Assembly (NCBI GenBank): GCA_900541885.1
Contig: UQKW01000048.1
Coordinates: 1-6,941, forward strand
DNA from: an uncultured Collinsella sp.
Lineage (GTDB): Bacteria; Actinomycetota; Coriobacteriia; Coriobacteriales; Coriobacteriaceae
DNA: 6,941 nt
Direction: 5' to 3'
Shown here piece after piece: positions 6,082 to 6,941 of the stretch (within the stretch, counting starts at the first letter, position 1; every line of letters begins with the position of its first letter). Made by a program: the position numbers and the translations under genes. The notes below the pieces were generated by a model. That model was given only the letters and a program-made list of their open reading frames with translations. It searched no databases and had not been told where the DNA came from.

Positions 6082-6577
6082 CCAGTTCCTCCCAGGTTAC
6101 ACGGATTTTATCGAGCATTTCGGCGAGGTCCTCACGCTCGTCGTGGGTGAGCGCGCTAAAGGCCCGTTTTCTAAAGCGGATGCGGGCCGCCTGGTCGATG
6201 CGGGCGTTTTCCCGGCCGGTTTCGGTCAGGCGAATGGTGAGTTGCCGTCGATCCTTGGGGTTACGGCTGCGCTCGATGAGACCGTTGACCTCGAGCTTGG
6301 ACAGGATCTCGGAAAGCGACCCCGGCTTGAGGTCAAAGTGCATGCCGAGTTCCTGCTGCGACATCTCGCCGCCGGGCTGCTTGGCCAGCAGGCAGATGAT
6401 GGGCGCCTTGCCGGACACGCCTCCGCCATGAAAATGCATGTAATGGCCGCAAAAACCCAGGCCGCTCAGGATGCGCTTGGCGAGTTTGTCTTCAGCGCTG
6501 ACCGCTTCGGGTATGTCTACCGGTTGCGACGGGTCACCGCCGGGCTCATGCGGAAGGACGAGTGGTTCAACACACAT
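6074..6577 (-). CDS. MarR family regulator of the ABC exporter operon
   Basis: This 167-residue winged-helix protein is the first gene of the operon. A variable, Pro-rich N-terminus (1-24) precedes a dimerisation helix and GFCGHYMHFHGGG (41-53), a His-rich stretch. EMSQQELGMHFDLKPGSLSE (71-90) with the following helix forms the helix-turn-helix, and NPKDRRQLTIRLT (106-118) forms the wing with the typical DRR motif. The C-terminal helices (120-164) complete the dimer interface. The ATG at 6577 lies 12 nt from AGGAG, a slightly long spacing; no better start is nearby. Dyads overlapping its promoter suggest autorepression together with repression of the exporter. Expected to release DNA on binding an exporter substrate or related ligand, which is inference from the family. 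Confidence 0.92.
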   Translation of the reverse strand: MCVEPLVLPHEPGGDPSQPVDIPEAVSAEDKLAKRILSGLGFCGHYMHFHGGGVSGKAPIICLLAKQPGGEMSQQELGMHFDLKPGSLSEILSKLEVNGLIERSRNPKDRRQLTIRLTETGRENARIDQAARIRFRKRAFSALTHDEREDLAEMLDKIRVTWEELDD

Positions 6578-6596
6578 ATCTAAGCTTCGCTCCTTT

Positions 6597-6640
6597 CCTT
6601 AGTTAGGTAGATGAATTGTTTTGTGCCTAACTAATTTAGG
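6597..6640. promoter_or_regulatory. Paired MarR operator dyads
   Basis: Two related sites, CCTAACTAATTTAGG (6626-6640) and CCTTAGTTAGG (6597-6607), are each near-palindromic. Together they form a larger inverted repeat with 9-bp arms TTAGTTAGG (6599-6607) and CCTAACTAA (6626-6634). Their centres are 31 bp apart, about three helical turns. The first covers the -10 box and start site, the second the leader, a layout suited to repression by the MarR protein encoded just downstream. Confidence 0.65.
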
Positions 6641-6661
6641 AGCGCATAGATTGATTGTCAA
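6633..6661 (-). promoter_or_regulatory. Promoter of the MarR-ABC-ABC operon
   Basis: On the minus strand a perfect -35 TTGACA (6661-6656) is separated by 17 bp from the -10 TAAATT (6638-6633, four of six consensus bases). Transcription should start near 6626, leaving a leader of about 48 nt before the MarR ATG. The operator dyads overlap the -10 and the leader. Confidence 0.8.
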
Positions 6662-6676
6662 GGTACCAAACTAGTG

Positions 6677-6704
6677 GTTACGCGGTTTTACCAAACCGCG
6701 TAAC
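6677..6704. repeat. 12-bp-stem hairpin upstream of the operon promoter
   Basis: GTTACGCGGTTT (6677-6688) and AAACCGCGTAAC (6693-6704) form a perfect 12-bp stem with a 4-nt loop. Neither strand has a T-tract after it, so an intrinsic terminator is not supported. It ends 15 bp before the -35 of the operon promoter and may be a protein-binding dyad or a transcript-end structure for something further right. Confidence 0.6.
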
Positions 6705-6762
6705 GGCTCGACGCTGCAAACCCGCCAGAGCGGCAATCTGCCTTTCAACTTCGGCGGCATGA

Positions 6763-6818
6763 TAGTCGTTGGGGACGTTCTTGTTTGCCTAGTCATTTAA
6801 GAACGTCCCCAACGACTA
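6763..6818. repeat. 20-bp-arm inverted repeat, REP/MITE-like
   Basis: TAGTCGTTGGGGACGTTCTT (6763-6782) and its exact reverse complement (6799-6818) flank a 16-nt loop. Further complementary blocks extend it outward: CGGCAT/ATGCCG (6755-6760, 6830-6835), TTCA/TGAA (6744-6747, 6847-6850) and CGGCAATCTG/CGGATTGCCG (6731-6740, 6854-6863, one T-G pair). No gene overlaps it and no long T-tract follows. The form suits a dispersed palindromic repeat mobilised by an IS200-like REP transposase, a small MITE, or a structured RNA; copy number elsewhere in the genome would decide. Confidence 0.65.
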
Positions 6819-6857
6819 ACTTAAAAACTATGCCGGATTACGGGGCTGAACGACGGA

Positions 6858-6885
6858 TTGCCGACCATGCCGAAATTGGTAAAAT
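6858..6885 (+). promoter_or_regulatory. Weak candidate plus-strand promoter leading out of the window
   Basis: TTGCCG (6858-6863) and TAAAAT (6880-6885) are separated by 16 bp, with four and five consensus matches. A start near 6892 would transcribe rightwards out of the window through CGCTCC (6895-6900) and GGAGCG (6927-6932), which could pair. The gene served, if any, is not visible. Confidence 0.3.
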
Positions 6886-6925
6886 GAAAACCGACGCTCC
6901 TATAAGTTGTCAAGAGGCAGTTTGC

Positions 6926-6937
6926 GGGAGCGCTCCC
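6926..6937. repeat. 12-bp palindrome at the right edge
   Basis: GGGAGCGCTCCC is perfectly self-complementary. Its first half also complements CGCTCC at 6895-6900, so alternative pairings are possible in an RNA. Too close to the edge to assign a role. Confidence 0.4.
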
Positions 6938-6941
6938 TTCA

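Noticed and set aside
6763..6818. Inverted repeat as an intrinsic terminator or CRISPR unit
   Set aside because: No T-tract suited to termination directly follows either arm and there is no repeated spacer pattern; only one copy is present.
6884..6941. Plus-strand frame starting at ATG 6884 and open to the window end
   Set aside because: No ribosome binding site precedes it, the ATG overlaps a possible -10 box, and 19 codons are too few to judge.

Overview
The window is GC-rich bacterial DNA with strong GGAGG-type ribosome binding sites. It looks like a high-GC Gram-positive genome. Gene style and the MarR/heterodimeric-ABC arrangement would fit a gut Coriobacteriia such as Collinsella, but that is an impression from sequence style, not a database match. 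Every supported gene lies on the minus strand, so reading order runs from the right end to the left.

Right part (6941 to 2245): a complete three-gene operon. A consensus-like promoter (TTGACA-N17-TAAATT) is overlapped by TTAGTTAGG/CCTAACTAA dyads. It is followed by a MarR-type regulator (6577-6074) and two ABC exporter half-transporters (6081-4267 and 4274-2355), each joined to the gene before it by an 8-nt overlap. A strong intrinsic terminator sits at 2245-2280. The two ABC proteins form a textbook asymmetric pair: the first has a degenerate Walker B/switch (Asp for Glu, Gln for His) with an intact signature, and the second has intact catalytic residues with a non-canonical LSQGQ signature. 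Together they should make one heterodimeric exporter with one active and one degenerate ATP site, repressed by the MarR protein until an unknown ligand appears.

Middle (2212 to 1596): a Phd/YefM-type antitoxin and RelE/ParE-type toxin pair with its own promoter, overlapping by 8 nt.

Left part (1512 to 1): a second, paralogous MarR-ABC locus. A second MarR regulator (1474-1046) precedes an ABC half-transporter that closely resembles the first subunit of the right-hand operon. This copy keeps only the membrane domain. Homology stops near position 105, the frame ends at 49 inside a 38-bp perfect palindrome, and no ATPase domain is present. A shared dyad, GTAGCAwGyTAC, lies in front of both the MarR gene and the truncated ABC gene, which suggests one regulon.

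The right-hand 364 bases (6578-6941) hold no convincing gene. They contain the operon promoter, a 12-bp-stem hairpin, a 20-bp-arm inverted repeat nested in about 133 nt of further complementarity (REP/MITE-like or a structured RNA), and weak promoter-like signals at the edge.

I do not see a clearly new biological system. The best leads are the palindrome at the truncation point, the shared operator motif, and the nested inverted repeat.
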